Shown: positions 1 to 10,243, counted from the first letter of the stretch. The stretch is DNA of 64,000 nt from Flavobacterium sp. UBA7680 (GCF_002482975.1 NZ_DLHA01000054.1:145123-209122); one strand, 5' to 3'. Notes: generated from the letters alone by a model not told the origin. A program made the numbers and translations.

Positions 1-3000
1 TCCAATATTGGCTGTGTTGTCTGATGTGCCATAATATGAATTAATAATTTTATTTAGTTGTTGTCCTTTATTGTTAAAAGTTGAAACTTCAAGTAATTGA
101 CCTATAGCGGCCAGATTGTCTTTAACGGTAAAAGAACTTATATTAATTTCTTTATTTTGGTTGTTAGTTACAGTTGGAGTTTTTGTTTCTATAATTTCAT
201 AAAAATCACCATACTTTACTTTATTAGGATCTTTACTTTTCATAACATTAAACTTGTATCTAATCTCACTTTCATAAGGCATACCTTCCTTGTGAGTATT
301 CATCGTTACATATTCGTACATAACTCTCGGAGCTGGTAACTCAGAACTATAAGGAATTTCTTTTGCTAAATTTTGAGAATATGGTACATAACTAACATAT
401 CCTATTCCATCGTTATTTTGCCCATATTTATAATCTGTAACAAAACTATTTATTCCATCAGATGTTTTTAAACTTGAAACACGGATACCTCCACCAGTGT
501 TTGGTATATTTTCTAAAAGAATGTTAACGCCTAACGTTTTAGATCTAATACCTCCACCACCACTTGAACAACCAACACAATTTGGAGTATAAGTTTCTGT
601 AATTGATCCATCAAACACTATTTGATATTTTCCAGGTTCAATAATAGCAGCAACATGACCTGGTCCTTTATAATTTCGTAATAAAACACCACTACCGTTA
701 TAGAAAAAATTACTATAACCAACCTCTACTACTTTTCCTACGTTTATAGGGTAGTTATTATTGCTTCCAACTGTAATTATTGCTGATAATGGAGTGACAG
801 TTTCATTAATATTTGCATCAGCCTTAAAGTAGGTGCTGTTTACACTTGAAAAATTTAATGTTTGTGATACACTACTTATAAATTTATTTTCCTCATAAGA
901 GATATTTATAGTTGCTCCTTGAGGAGTTGTAATCTTATTTAATGAAAATGTTGAAGGCTTATTTAATAAATAACCCCAGCCATCTACATTCTCTATGTTA
1001 AATGTATTTGTATCATTAATATAATCGAATTTATAAGGAGGCAAAACATTCGATCCTGCCTTTCCTTTAAAATTGACATTTCTTAATGTTAAGCGATTAT
1101 CTCCAGGCACCAAACTTGTATCATAAGTAAAATCAATAACTTTAATTGCTTTAGAAACACATAAAGACCAATTATCACCTGTATCCAGTACATTGTCTTT
1201 CATGTTGTATTTAGCATTTACAAGTGTTTTTTCAGAATTCGGATAAGAAATGTTAACATTTTGATTTAAATCTGTTCCGTAACTTTTATTAGAAACATCG
1301 TCGTTGTTTTTTAATAAAATGATTTTGTCAAGTCTTAGTTGATTCTGTGAAGGAATACTGAATCTTGGTGAGTATGAGCCCGGGTTTGAGTTGATATGAC
1401 TTACAGATGAATAATTCCATGCTTCTGATGGTGCATCATTTCGTTCACTTTTAATAAAAAGAGCAGTATGTGTTCTTGTTTTTATCTTATCTAAATAATA
1501 CAACTGTTTTCTCCCTCTAATCCAAGTTTTTATATTAGAGTTTTTTTCATCAACTATGTATTCTTTCTTATACGGAGATTTCCAAACAAATGCATCAGTC
1601 CATTTTCCATATTCAAAACTGGTCCAATATCCTAAGTCTCCCTCTCCTGCAACTCCATCACCATTATCAACATAGTCAGGTCCAGTAACAGCAGTAAGTA
1701 ACCAGTGTGTTGCATATGGTTCTAATTGTCTTTTCTCATAGTAAGATTGATATTCTTCCGTATTTTTCAAAACTGCGCCAAATGTTCTTGTTATAACTTC
1801 GTGATTATAAACAGGCAGAGAATAATGATATGTTCTTCCATCGCTTGCGGTGATTTTATATGCGCCAATACCTTCTTTGGGCAAATTGACTCTATCAAGA
1901 CCGCTAGCATTGGGTTGTAAGTAGCCATTTTGTTTTAAAGTAAGATTTGTAGTTGGGTTTGTTATCTCTTCATTAGTATAATATTCAATAAAAGTAGAGG
2001 TTTTACGTCTTGATTTTGCTGTTAATTCTGTGCTGCCACTATTGTAAGAATTTAGTATGTCTGTATTAGTTAATGTACTATTATAAGATGCAGCTTGAAC
2101 GTTAATATAACTACTAATTTCATTCTCCAAATAAAATACTGGTTTGCCATCGAATTTGGCAAAATCAGGCGCCTGAGAACTACCATTTACATTATACCAC
2201 ACATCAAAAAGACTCTCATTTTCCTTTCCATTCAAGCCATATAATGCACCATTTTCATATAAAGGTGATGACATTGAACCGGATAAACCCTGCGCTTGAA
2301 TATTATAACTATCATAACTTGGAAAAGTAGCATTGTTGATTTTTAGATCAGTTGAAGTAGCAAACGAATTTGATTCAAGGGGTATTTCATTAATATCCAT
2401 AAATGCTTCGCCAACAAAAACATCATACCAATATCCCTCACTAATTATTCTTCCATTTTCATCATACTGTTCAGGTGCCCATTCTTGTCTAAGTACATTA
2501 TTAACACCCTTTTGAAAATAAAGGGGACCAGTAATATAATTTTCTTTGTTTTTTCCTAGCCAATATTTAAAAGATTGTTTTCCAAATGATAAGCTAAAAA
2601 TTCCATATGGAGTAGGAACTACTAAAGGAACCATCCAACTATTTTTATTACTATTGTAATCTCCCATTTTTACAGTATTGTTAAACTGCATACTGTACCC
2701 AATACCCCCTCCGCCAACTACTTTACCTGCGGAGTTTTTATTTTTAACGTCCCCACTAATACCCACTCCATTTGATGAGAAGCTAATATCAAGTGATGCG
2801 GCATTATTGTTTCCTGTTCCAGCAGCAAAGCCCAGTGAATATGAACCGGAGGTATTATAACCTACATTAAACCCATCTCCATTTGTATTAGCATAACCAG
2901 CTGTTACACCTACGCTGCCATTCGTACTAGCGTTTATGCCTACAGTTAGTCCGCCTTCAAATTCTAAACCAACACCTATTGATGCACCTGAAGTACCAAC

Positions 3001-3546
3001 CCTGGCATTAATACCAACATTAACACTTCCTGCATCATACCCCACACCAACACCTACATAACCTCCTAGTGCTTGATTGCTGCCCCAGTTAAGACCAACA
3101 CTTACAGATGCAACCCCAACACTATAACCTACAGAAACAAATGAAGCATATTGCTGCCCTCCTTGATCATAGAAATATTCGTTAAGATGTGAAGAATTAT
3201 AATCATCTGGATATCCATTGATATTTCGATCAATAGCGCCTGGATTTACATTCCAGCCTAATCCTGTCCATGATGATTCTTGTTCCATTCCTATACCGGC
3301 ATGATAGGCCATTGCAATTGGATATCCTCCTTCAGGGCTAGGAACATTCAAAAGAGGTAAAACGTAACTATATTGACCGGTAATTAAATTCACCATATCT
3401 GTAGCATCAACCGGTTCAAAACCTGCCGCTTCAGGCGATTTTGGTCCATTATTAGAAGCAAACAAATTATTAGGCAATAATGTTGGGAAAAATATCAACA
3501 AGAAAAAAACAGCAATTATGCGATGGTGCTTGTGGTATTTGGTCAT
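1..3546 (-). CDS. Rhs-like secreted surface protein, N-terminal 1182 codons (3' end outside window)
   Basis: The reading frame opens at 3546 and stays open to base 1, so only the N-terminal 1182 residues are seen. It starts with a basic, hydrophobic signal peptide ending near LFAS. A segment running DMVNLITGQYSYVLPLLNV to TGLGWNVNPG follows, which is the usual entry module of Bacteroidetes Rhs-repeat proteins. Residues of roughly 125-290 form a glycine/valine-rich stretch with repeated VGV/SVG/GIN units. The later part is beta-rich with YD-like segments. It starts 10 nt after the stop of the upstream lipoprotein gene, so the three genes from 4676 downward look like one operon. Family knowledge: such proteins are secreted shells that may end in a toxin, which lies outside the window. 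The Rhs assignment is fairly sure; any toxin activity is unknown. Confidence 0.75.
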   Translation of the reverse strand, partial: MTKYHKHHRIIAVFFLLIFFPTLLPNNLFASNNGPKSPEAAGFEPVDATDMVNLITGQYSYVLPLLNVPSPEGGYPIAMAYHAGIGMEQESSWTGLGWNVNPGAIDRNINGYPDDYNSSHLNEYFYDQGGQQYASFVSVGYSVGVASVSVGLNWGSNQALGGYVGVGVGYDAGSVNVGINARVGTSGASIGVGLEFEGGLTVGINASTNGSVGVTAGYANTNGDGFNVGYNTSGSYSLGFAAGTGNNNAASLDISFSSNGVGISGDVKNKNSAGKVVGGGGIGYSMQFNNTVKMGDYNSNKNSWMVPLVVPTPYGIFSLSFGKQSFKYWLGKNKENYITGPLYFQKGVNNVLRQEWAPEQYDENGRIISEGYWYDVFVGEAFMDINEIPLESNSFATSTDLKINNATFPSYDSYNIQAQGLSGSMSSPLYENGALYGLNGKENESLFDVWYNVNGSSQAPDFAKFDGKPVFYLENEISSYINVQAASYNSTLTNTDILNSYNSGSTELTAKSRRKTSTFIEYYTNEEITNPTTNLTLKQNGYLQPNASGLDRVNLPKEGIGAYKITASDGRTYHYSLPVYNHEVITRTFGAVLKNTEEYQSYYEKRQLEPYATHWLLTAVTGPDYVDNGDGVAGEGDLGYWTSFEYGKWTDAFVWKSPYKKEYIVDEKNSNIKTWIRGRKQLYYLDKIKTRTHTALFIKSERNDAPSEAWNYSSVSHINSNPGSYSPRFSIPSQNQLRLDKIILLKNNDDVSNKSYGTDLNQNVNISYPNSEKTLVNAKYNMKDNVLDTGDNWSLCVSKAIKVIDFTYDTSLVPGDNRLTLRNVNFKGKAGSNVLPPYKFDYINDTNTFNIENVDGWGYLLNKPSTFSLNKITTPQGATINISYEENKFISSVSQTLNFSSVNSTYFKADANINETVTPLSAIITVGSNNNYPINVGKVVEVGYSNFFYNGSGVLLRNYKGPGHVAAIIEPGKYQIVFDGSITETYTPNCVGCSSGGGGIRSKTLGVNILLENIPNTGGGIRVSSLKTSDGINSFVTDYKYGQNNDGIGYVSYVPYSQNLAKEIPYSSELPAPRVMYEYVTMNTHKEGMPYESEIRYKFNVMKSKDPNKVKYGDFYEIIETKTPTVTNNQNKEINISSFTVKDNLAAIGQLLEVSTFNNKGQQLNKIINSYYGTSDNTANIG

Positions 3547-3556
3547 GGTTTTGGTT

Positions 3557-4156
3557 TTAAAAGGCTAATTGTGGTTCGTTTATTAAGGCTTTGGTATTTA
3601 ATTTGAATTTAACGTCTCCGGTTTCAAGACCTAAATCTTCGATTACAAAATTTAGGTAGTCTTGTTTCAGGTATTTTTCATCGCGCGGATATACAATCAT
3701 AATAGAAGTAGAATTGCTCATACCGTACATTCGTGGATAAATAAAGTCGGCTAGGGCGAGAGTGTCTTTTGTGGGAGTATAAACATGCAGTTTTTCTTCC
3801 ATTCCAAAAGCCAGTTCATTGACCATTTGTCCAAATTTAGCTTTATCCTGCGCAACACCATTTAATAATTCTTGATTGTTTTTTGACATAGAAAGATTGA
3901 AATACATGTATTTACTGTATTGCTTTCTTAATTTGTCTATTTGAGAATTATTATTATCTGATAATTCTTGTTTTACTAATAAATCAGTTGGTCTGTATTG
4001 TAAAACATAATCTACATCGGCAACGTTTTTTTTGTAATGGTAACCGTTATCTTCATTCTGTATAAAATCATTCATTTCCTCTGGTGTATCAAAAGTTTTG
4101 TTACAAGAGGAAATGAATATTATTAAAAGAAGTACTAAAAGTTTATTTTTTGTCAT
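3557..4156 (-). CDS. Lipoprotein of unknown function
   Basis: About 199 aa starting at the MTKNK methionine, which overlaps the end of the OmpH-like gene by 14 nt. An upstream in-frame ATG at 4165 would overlap further and looks less likely. The N-terminus is a lipoprotein signal with the lipobox ISSC, so the protein should be anchored to a membrane facing the periplasm or outside. The remainder is soluble and I do not recognise a domain. It lies between the OmpH-like gene and the Rhs-like gene in the same direction with overlap or tight spacing, which suggests it helps export, folding or control of the Rhs-like protein. That role is inference from position only. Confidence 0.7.
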   Translation of the reverse strand: MTKNKLLVLLLIIFISSCNKTFDTPEEMNDFIQNEDNGYHYKKNVADVDYVLQYRPTDLLVKQELSDNNNSQIDKLRKQYSKYMYFNLSMSKNNQELLNGVAQDKAKFGQMVNELAFGMEEKLHVYTPTKDTLALADFIYPRMYGMSNSTSIMIVYPRDEKYLKQDYLNFVIEDLGLETGDVKFKLNTKALINEPQLAF

Positions 4157-4676
4157 ATTCAGCATTAAGGCCTTTTAAAATTTCTTCAGTTAAGTCGGTA
4201 GATTCATCAGCATACATAATGTTTCCTCCGCCGCTGGCGCCAAATATGATTTTGTAATTATGATCTTTTCCATATTCTTTGATATAATCGTTTATATCAT
4301 TAATTACGGTTTGTGTTACTTTTTTATCCTCTTCCTGGATTTTTTTCTGAATAGCTTCCTGGTAGCCATTAATTTGCTGCTGTTTGTTAGATAACAGCTC
4401 TTGTTTTAATTTTAATTCTTTAGGAGATAAAGAGGTTCTTTCTTTTTCGTAGTTTTTTAGTTCATTTTGCCAGTTACTTATTAAAGAATCAACATTAGCC
4501 TTCATTAAAGAAGCTTTTTTGTCAAACTCAGCTTTTGCAATTTTTGTTTTACTATACCCAGTAATTAATTTGTTAACATCAACATATACTAACTCTGAAC
4601 TTGATTTTGCAAAATAGATTGCGACAATACTTAAAATAACTGCCAGACAAGCAGCATACAAAGGAATTTTTTTCAT
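4143..4676 (-). CDS. OmpH/Skp-like periplasmic chaperone family protein
   Basis: 177 aa with an N-terminal membrane or signal segment (residues 5-24), then a long charged alpha-helical region of about 100 residues rich in K, E and Q. It ends in the short beta/alpha segment (YKIIFGASGGGNIMYAD) seen in the OmpH/Skp family. Family members are periplasmic holdase chaperones that bind unfolded outer-membrane or secreted proteins through coiled-coil tentacles. First gene of the apparent OmpH-lipoprotein-Rhs operon, overlapping the next gene by 14 nt. A dedicated chaperone for the Rhs-like product is plausible but unproven. Confidence 0.8.
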   Translation of the reverse strand: MKKIPLYAACLAVILSIVAIYFAKSSSELVYVDVNKLITGYSKTKIAKAEFDKKASLMKANVDSLISNWQNELKNYEKERTSLSPKELKLKQELLSNKQQQINGYQEAIQKKIQEEDKKVTQTVINDINDYIKEYGKDHNYKIIFGASGGGNIMYADESTDLTEEILKGLNAEYDKK

Positions 4677-5009
4677 TTTGTTTATTAGGATAATTTTAAC
4701 AATATTAATGAATTAATTGTTAATTTAATCAGATATGTATTATTTTTCTAACAATTATAACTAATTGATTTTTAGATAATTATATGCTTTGTTGATTGAG
4801 TAATAAAATATTTTAAATAAAAACTATTTAAAACGTGTCTAAAAATCATACAAATATGAATTTTTATATTTAATTTTTTTTACGGAAAACCACATTATCA
4901 CAATTTTTTTTAATCGGAATAATATAATTTGAATACGATTTTTTAAAATTAAAAAAGATCAAAACCTTAAGGTTCCGCTCTTTTCAGAATTTAGTTAAAC
5001 TGCTAATTT
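4677..5009. other. AT-rich intergenic gap, nothing recognised
   Basis: 333 bases between the MscS-family gene stop and the start of the OmpH-like gene. Very AT-rich with many short A and T runs. I see no convincing ORF, hairpin terminator or perfect TAnnTTTG element, although the promoter for the minus-strand operon starting at 4676 must lie here. Confidence 0.5.
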
Positions 5010-7352
5010 CTAAGTCGAAAAAGTCAACCCCTTAGCTTTAAAATTGCTAAACAAAACTTGTTTAGCTGTACTTATAGTCTCTTCAGTACGATAAATACTA
5101 CACCAAAATTTAATCTGTATTTTAAATTTTCCATCAGAAATAGAATTGTAATAAACTTGAGATGGTTTGGTATTATTTACTAAAGGAAGACTTTCAAGAG
5201 AATTTAAAATAGTTGCATTTATATCTTTGGGAGTTGCATCGCCGCTAATTTCAATAGAAATATCTACCAGTTTAAAATTATCCGTATAAGTCCAGTTGGT
5301 AATATTTTGAGATAATAAATTACCATTCGGGATAATGATTTCGGCACCATTTGGAGCATTGATTTTGGTTGTTCGCAATCCCATCGACTTTACACGTCCG
5401 GATTCAGAACTAATATCAATAACGTCACCAATTTGAATTGGTTTATCAAAAATTAAAATAATACCCGAAACAAAATTGTTTACGACATTTTGAAGTCCAA
5501 GTCCCACACCGACTCCTAAAGCTCCTAAAAGAATACTCAGTTTGTCTAAAGGCATTCCAGAAGCGGCAACGGCTAAAAGATAACCTACAATTAAAACAAT
5601 AAGTCTTGTAATGAGTAATTTAGAATGCTGTCTTTTGTTGATGTTTTCTTCGTTTTCGTCTTCAATTTCTCCAAAAAAGTACGCCACATAATTCTGTAGT
5701 AAATGCGCGGCCCAGACAATAATGAAAAATAGAACAATATTCCCTAAAGTGAAAGTGATGCTTCCAATGGTATTTGGACGACTTAGTAAAGTACCAAGAG
5801 AAGAACGTAATGACTCCCAAATGTTTAAATTGGAAGCAATTACAATTAGCCACATATAACTGATTATAATTATAAATGGTTTTTTTAGTGTATCAGAAAC
5901 ATTCTCGTAATCAAATATTTTTTCGATTCCACGTTTTATTCTTGTGGTGTAAATCTGTAAAAGGATTATTTCCAGAATTATTTTCAAGAGAACACTTAAA
6001 GCAACAATCTGTGTTAGCGAAATAAATGCAGTTAAACTCAACATATTTGAAAGCGAAACTCTTCCGAAAATATTATAAAGAATTGATAATCCATTTAATC
6101 CAATAAAAATAATGCTGGCCCATTTAAAGAATCCTTTAATATACAATTGATCTTTTAAGCTCTTAATTTGGACTAAGCCATATCGAATTCCCAGAATATT
6201 TATAATAATAAAAGAACAGCGTTGAAACAAGCCAACTTCAATGAAAAGATCCAGAAAACAAAGGGCAAAAAATAATCCGAAAAGCAATAGCCAGTTGCGC
6301 ATTGATTTTCCAGACCAATCATTCTTAAATAAAATTGTAAGCACACCTAATGAACCTAATTGAAGCAGTTCTAAAAATAGGGCAGGAGCATATAAATTTG
6401 TGACTATAGCAATGTTTAAGCCTATAACGATTACAGGCAGAATAACGCCTCTGTTTAAATATTTAAAGTTAAAAAGAGAAAGATTTTCGGCATGACCGTT
6501 AGATTTTAAGTATTTCAAATTACGTGAAATATACCAAGCCAAAAGTCCCATAAAGAAACATAACGTAATTAATCCGCCGGCTTTGTAACTTAAATAATAA
6601 GCAGCAACATTTTCTTCGATTATAACTTTTGCTTTAATGTTGTGCGATACCACTTTTTTTGTCGTAGTATCTGTACTCCATAATGATGGATATTCTTTTT
6701 TAAGAATACTGATTCCAGATTTTTCGAGTTTTGTTTCTACGGTTGTTAGGGCATTTGAAACTGCAATTTTATGTTCTACTGTCAGTCTTTTTTTGACATT
6801 TAAAACTTCCTGATTTTTGGTCATCAGGCTGTCCGTTTTTAGATATCGTTTTTTAAGACTACCTAATTCTGTTTTAAATTGTTTTCTGCGAATGGTATCT
6901 TTTATAAGCGTAAAAAGAGTTTTGTCTTTGCGCAGATCAAGAATTTTACTTTTAATTTTTTCCAGATTTGCATTGTGGTGATCTATCGCTTTATTTTGAT
7001 CGTTTAATTCCTGTTCGATTTCTTTTAAAACGATACGATACATTTGCTGGTTTCGAACGTTCGGGTTTGCACCTTTTAAACTTGCTAATATTAAATCGAG
7101 TTTACTTTCGGTTCGTTTAATTTCTCCAAACAAATGAAAAGTGTTTCCTTCGAATTCGGCATCATTTGCAGCCGATTGCAAAACATCTCCGGCTTTTTCA
7201 ATAGACATTAAGTAGTCACTGTCTGTTGCTGTTTCTTCAAATAATTTAGATTTGTTTTCTGTTTTTGAAGTTGTAGTTTGTGAATAGGAAAATGATGCGA
7301 AAAAAAGTATCATTAGTAAGGCGGATAAATAAGAATTTCTTTTTGAATTCAT
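5010..7352 (-). CDS. Large mechanosensitive ion channel, MscS family
   Basis: 780 aa. A signal peptide ends near FSYSQ, then a periplasmic coiled-coil-rich region (about residues 25-240) is followed by many hydrophobic segments. The MscS core sits near residues 595-690: a glycine/alanine-rich pore helix (LLGALGVGVGLGLQNVVNNF), then the beta domain with FDKPIQIGDVI and IPNGNLLSQNITNW. This matches the MscK/YbdG-like long class, which opens under membrane tension to release solutes during hypo-osmotic shock. It stands alone, separated from the tail cluster by about 75 bp. Channel family assignment is firm; gating properties cannot be read from sequence. Confidence 0.92.
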   Translation of the reverse strand: MNSKRNSYLSALLMILFFASFSYSQTTTSKTENKSKLFEETATDSDYLMSIEKAGDVLQSAANDAEFEGNTFHLFGEIKRTESKLDLILASLKGANPNVRNQQMYRIVLKEIEQELNDQNKAIDHHNANLEKIKSKILDLRKDKTLFTLIKDTIRRKQFKTELGSLKKRYLKTDSLMTKNQEVLNVKKRLTVEHKIAVSNALTTVETKLEKSGISILKKEYPSLWSTDTTTKKVVSHNIKAKVIIEENVAAYYLSYKAGGLITLCFFMGLLAWYISRNLKYLKSNGHAENLSLFNFKYLNRGVILPVIVIGLNIAIVTNLYAPALFLELLQLGSLGVLTILFKNDWSGKSMRNWLLLFGLFFALCFLDLFIEVGLFQRCSFIIINILGIRYGLVQIKSLKDQLYIKGFFKWASIIFIGLNGLSILYNIFGRVSLSNMLSLTAFISLTQIVALSVLLKIILEIILLQIYTTRIKRGIEKIFDYENVSDTLKKPFIIIISYMWLIVIASNLNIWESLRSSLGTLLSRPNTIGSITFTLGNIVLFFIIVWAAHLLQNYVAYFFGEIEDENEENINKRQHSKLLITRLIVLIVGYLLAVAASGMPLDKLSILLGALGVGVGLGLQNVVNNFVSGIILIFDKPIQIGDVIDISSESGRVKSMGLRTTKINAPNGAEIIIPNGNLLSQNITNWTYTDNFKLVDISIEISGDATPKDINATILNSLESLPLVNNTKPSQVYYNSISDGKFKIQIKFWCSIYRTEETISTAKQVLFSNFKAKGLTFST

Positions 7353-7428
7353 AATTAATTTGGTGATTTAAGGTCTCCAAATTTAATTGTTTTTTATGTA
7401 GAATAACAGGTCTATTTCATAAAGAAAT

Positions 7429-7896
7429 CTATTTTTCTATATGAAATTTAGGATCTATGGTAATTAAAATCCTTTTAAAAAGCTGTATTAGACGATTCCG
7501 AATTGATTTTAGAATTAGTGTCATTGCATCAAAATTTTCGACTTCTTTTTTTGTTTTGATAGCAATAATATTACTAATGATTGAAATACCATCACTAACA
7601 ATAAGTAAATCCATTACCGCGGTTACAAACCATTTAAAGTTGTAGTTAAGTCCTATACTCATTAATGCTAAAGCAGTTGGTACTAACAACACAGCTAATT
7701 TGGAAACAAATCCAACAGCCAGTTTTTTAAAACTAAAATGATTGTTTAATACTATTGTTTTGATAACTCCTAAAAAGGTATCCATTATCATTAAATAAAA
7801 TAACACTTTAACAATTCCTGTATCCATCTCTAAATAAATAAAAATAGCATAGACGAGTAGTTTTAATTCGTTTGAGTATTCTGAAATTTTGTTCAT
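7429..7896 (-). CDS. Phage holin-family membrane protein
   Basis: About 155 aa from the MNKIS methionine at 7896; an in-frame ATG at 7965 would run through the terminator-like hairpin and is rejected. It has three to four hydrophobic segments including DTFLGVIKTI, a motif common in holins of the phi29/TcdE-like (Phage_holin_4_1) type, and a basic C-terminal tail (RNRLIQLFKRI). Holins form pores in the inner membrane and time release of endolysin and particles. It is the last gene of the tail unit driven from 12134, after a hairpin that may lower its expression. Holin assignment is likely but rests on topology plus the short motif. Confidence 0.7.
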   Translation of the reverse strand: MNKISEYSNELKLLVYAIFIYLEMDTGIVKVLFYLMIMDTFLGVIKTIVLNNHFSFKKLAVGFVSKLAVLLVPTALALMSIGLNYNFKWFVTAVMDLLIVSDGISIISNIIAIKTKKEVENFDAMTLILKSIRNRLIQLFKRILITIDPKFHIEK

Positions 7897-7941
7897 AATC
7901 GGTTTTGTTTTTAGAGATTTATTTGGGGGATTTAGATAAGA

Positions 7942-7971
7942 AATCTTTTGGGGTATAAACCCCAAAAGATT
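7942..7971 (-). terminator. Hairpin between fibre gene and holin gene
   Basis: Perfect inverted repeat with 12-bp arms AATCTTTTGGGG and CCCCAAAAGATT around a TATAAA loop, just after the stop of the 520-aa fibre gene and before the holin start. It may act as an intrinsic terminator or attenuator that lets only some transcription reach the holin. Confidence 0.7.
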
Positions 7972-7990
7972 GTAATTATAAATTGATATT

Positions 7991-9553
7991 TTATAGTAAG
8001 TTAGTTTTTACTCGTATAGTATTACTTTCACCAGATGTATTTCCTGCCACATCTTGTGCTTTTACGCAAAAATCATAAGATGAGCTTCTGGATAACCCAT
8101 TAACAGTAAAGAATGCTATATTATTTACTGTTGCAAATAAAATATTGTTTTTATAGATCAGATAATTAGCAATACCTACATCATTGTATATGGGTGCCCA
8201 AGATAAATCAACAAATGTAGCGCCCACTTTTTGTACTATTAAATTTGGAGGTGTTGTCAAGGCAGTTGTGGCAAGAGAACGTCCTGTATATTCAATAAAA
8301 TGTACAACTCTATAAGGGTTCATTAATGAAAAAGGTATATCGCCTCCAGTTGTTTCTGTTTCTTGATTGACCAAGCCGGTCTGAAATCCATCATTGCCTC
8401 CAAAACGTAAACCTGTTCCTAGATTATAATTGTCAGAGACAAATTTATGAGAGTGGGAAGGGATTTCGGAAATTTCTAATTTCTTACTTTTGCTTCCTCC
8501 TAAATCACCTATAGTTGTGAAATCGGAATCAGCTATATTTAACCCAATAGGCATTCTACCTCTTAAAGGCACATACTCTTCCCATCCTTCTGGAAATGGT
8601 GCTGGTTTTCCCCAAATAGCAATCATTCCAATTGGTGTCCCAGATTTTTTTTCTAAATCAGTAATTCTACGAAGTAATGAATTTAGCAAGTTATTGCTTT
8701 TCATAACTTGATTTAAATTGTCCATTAATAATAAAGAATTTTCAGAATGATCAGAAGTCTCAAAATCTTCAACACTTGTATTTACATTATTTAAATATAC
8801 TTTTCCACCTATGTAAGTATTCTCCCAATCAGCCTGATAATTTAAACTTAGACTTGTCTTATATTGGTCACTACTATCTGTTAATGCTCTTCCTGAAGGT
8901 TCTGTAGGGTTTAGTATGCCTTTTCTATCTTTTGACCCCAGTCTAAAATCAACAACTCGCACACATGAGGCAAACGACTCTTTTACATCTAATTTTGTTA
9001 GTAAATGAGATCCTAAATCCAAATCTCCTTGCATGGCTTTTGATCCATCAAGAGGAAGATAAGATTTATTGATTAAATCGATGTCAGTTTCAATCGTTTT
9101 GTAATCCTTTATAATTTCAAAATCTTCCACATTTCCTAAATTATAATAATTTACCGTTGAAGTATCAGTATTGTTAGGATTTGTTGGACGACTTAAATAT
9201 TGAGATTCACTAATATATATAGCTTCATAATCAAAATAGGCGGTTTGAGACACACCTGTTCCATATATAAGGCTTGTTCCAGTTTGAATCGTTTTTAAAT
9301 ATCCCGTATTTGATCCTTCTTTAATTGGATATAAAATGCCTGGGAGAGCTAAATTCTTTTCATCCTTATGGATTACTGCCCATCCTTTTGCTGCACTAGT
9401 TGCGTGCGCTATAATGTAGTTTTTATTTGTTTTAAGGCCTAAATGACTTTTAAAAGCGCCGTATAACTCAGTTCGATAAGCTGTTTGAAGTCTTTCTAAA
9501 GTTTCCTGCTCAAGAGGAAAACCTCCCGGATGACTAAAATTTACTTGTTTCAT
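7991..9553 (-). CDS. Tail fibre/collar protein with C-terminal fibronectin III domain
   Basis: 520 aa. Residues about 306-345 (PIGMIAIWGKPAPFPEGWE, then a glycine-rich MPIGLN segment) match the phage tail-collar domain found at fibre tips. EIPSHSHKF is the usual histidine-containing turn of that family. The last 85 residues look like a fibronectin type III domain (PPNLIVQKVGATFVDLSW ... SYDFCVKAQDVAGN), common on exported carbohydrate- or protein-binding proteins. The N-terminal half has a beta-rich, phage-fibre character. It follows the tail protein I-like gene in the baseplate unit, the standard place for a fibre. It probably recognises the target surface and is distinct from the three fibres at 26-34 kb, which share another anchor. 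Confidence 0.8.
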   Translation of the reverse strand: MKQVNFSHPGGFPLEQETLERLQTAYRTELYGAFKSHLGLKTNKNYIIAHATSAAKGWAVIHKDEKNLALPGILYPIKEGSNTGYLKTIQTGTSLIYGTGVSQTAYFDYEAIYISESQYLSRPTNPNNTDTSTVNYYNLGNVEDFEIIKDYKTIETDIDLINKSYLPLDGSKAMQGDLDLGSHLLTKLDVKESFASCVRVVDFRLGSKDRKGILNPTEPSGRALTDSSDQYKTSLSLNYQADWENTYIGGKVYLNNVNTSVEDFETSDHSENSLLLMDNLNQVMKSNNLLNSLLRRITDLEKKSGTPIGMIAIWGKPAPFPEGWEEYVPLRGRMPIGLNIADSDFTTIGDLGGSKSKKLEISEIPSHSHKFVSDNYNLGTGLRFGGNDGFQTGLVNQETETTGGDIPFSLMNPYRVVHFIEYTGRSLATTALTTPPNLIVQKVGATFVDLSWAPIYNDVGIANYLIYKNNILFATVNNIAFFTVNGLSRSSSYDFCVKAQDVAGNTSGESNTIRVKTNLL

Positions 9554-9608
9554 TTTTATTTATTTTAATATCTGTTTTAATTTTACCTTTAGTTTAACTC
9601 TTAATTTA

Positions 9609-10229
9609 TCAGTAAGAATAACTTTCGTAACTTTTACCAGCTAGTTTATAGAAATTTAAAAGATCGTGATATTCTCTGGTAGCTATTTTAATGGCTTCTG
9701 AGTGAGATTTAAAACTATTTTCGTTAGTTTCTATATCTATTGTTTTGTTTGTGATTAAAAATTTTGGCATGAATACTCTAAAATTGGCATAGTTTACTTG
9801 AGTGTAATCGCTGCGGTGTGCCAAATAAACAGGTTTGTTGTCCTTATTTTTGTAGTCATCATTTTTGAAAACTTTTAGCTGCGGAATTCTTAAAGTTTCA
9901 TTCGGGTCTTCATAATATTCTTTATGGAGATATACATATTGTAATGAAGGTTTGACAGATTCATCTATGTAAATTAATCCTTCTAGTCGTTTCTGCTGAA
10001 TGCTTAAATTAGGGTCATATTTTTTTGTTATGTTAAAGGCTTCATTTAATACTTTTTCCAGATAAATTACCTGTCCTGTATGCTGCATTTTATACAAGAT
10101 GTCTTCATAAAGACTTTGAAGCGGTGCAATTAAAACGTTAAGCCAATGAACATGCGTTTTTTTTCGGAGAATAGGAGGGACAAGCCACAACAGAAGTTTT
10201 TCCCATTTTAAAATTGTGTATTTATTCAT
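9609..10229 (-). CDS. Tail protein I-like baseplate component
   Basis: 206 aa, starting with a conserved-looking N-terminal region (WEKLLLWLVPPILRKKTHVHWLNVLIAPLQSLYEDIL), followed by a charged region and a C-terminus rich in aromatic residues. It sits between the baseplate J-like gene (14 nt away) and the fibre gene, the position held in Myoviridae tails by gpI-type proteins that link baseplate wedge and fibre. I do not recognise a sequence motif that proves this; the call is from synteny. Confidence 0.5.
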   Translation of the reverse strand: MNKYTILKWEKLLLWLVPPILRKKTHVHWLNVLIAPLQSLYEDILYKMQHTGQVIYLEKVLNEAFNITKKYDPNLSIQQKRLEGLIYIDESVKPSLQYVYLHKEYYEDPNETLRIPQLKVFKNDDYKNKDNKPVYLAHRSDYTQVNYANFRVFMPKFLITNKTIDIETNENSFKSHSEAIKIATREYHDLLNFYKLAGKSYESYSY

Positions 10230-10243
10230 TGTATATATTTTGA

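Noticed and set aside
7896..7965. Longer start for the holin gene
   Set aside because: The extra 23 codons would be read through the perfect hairpin at 7942-7971 and contain no hydrophobic segment; the ATG at 7896 is preferred.
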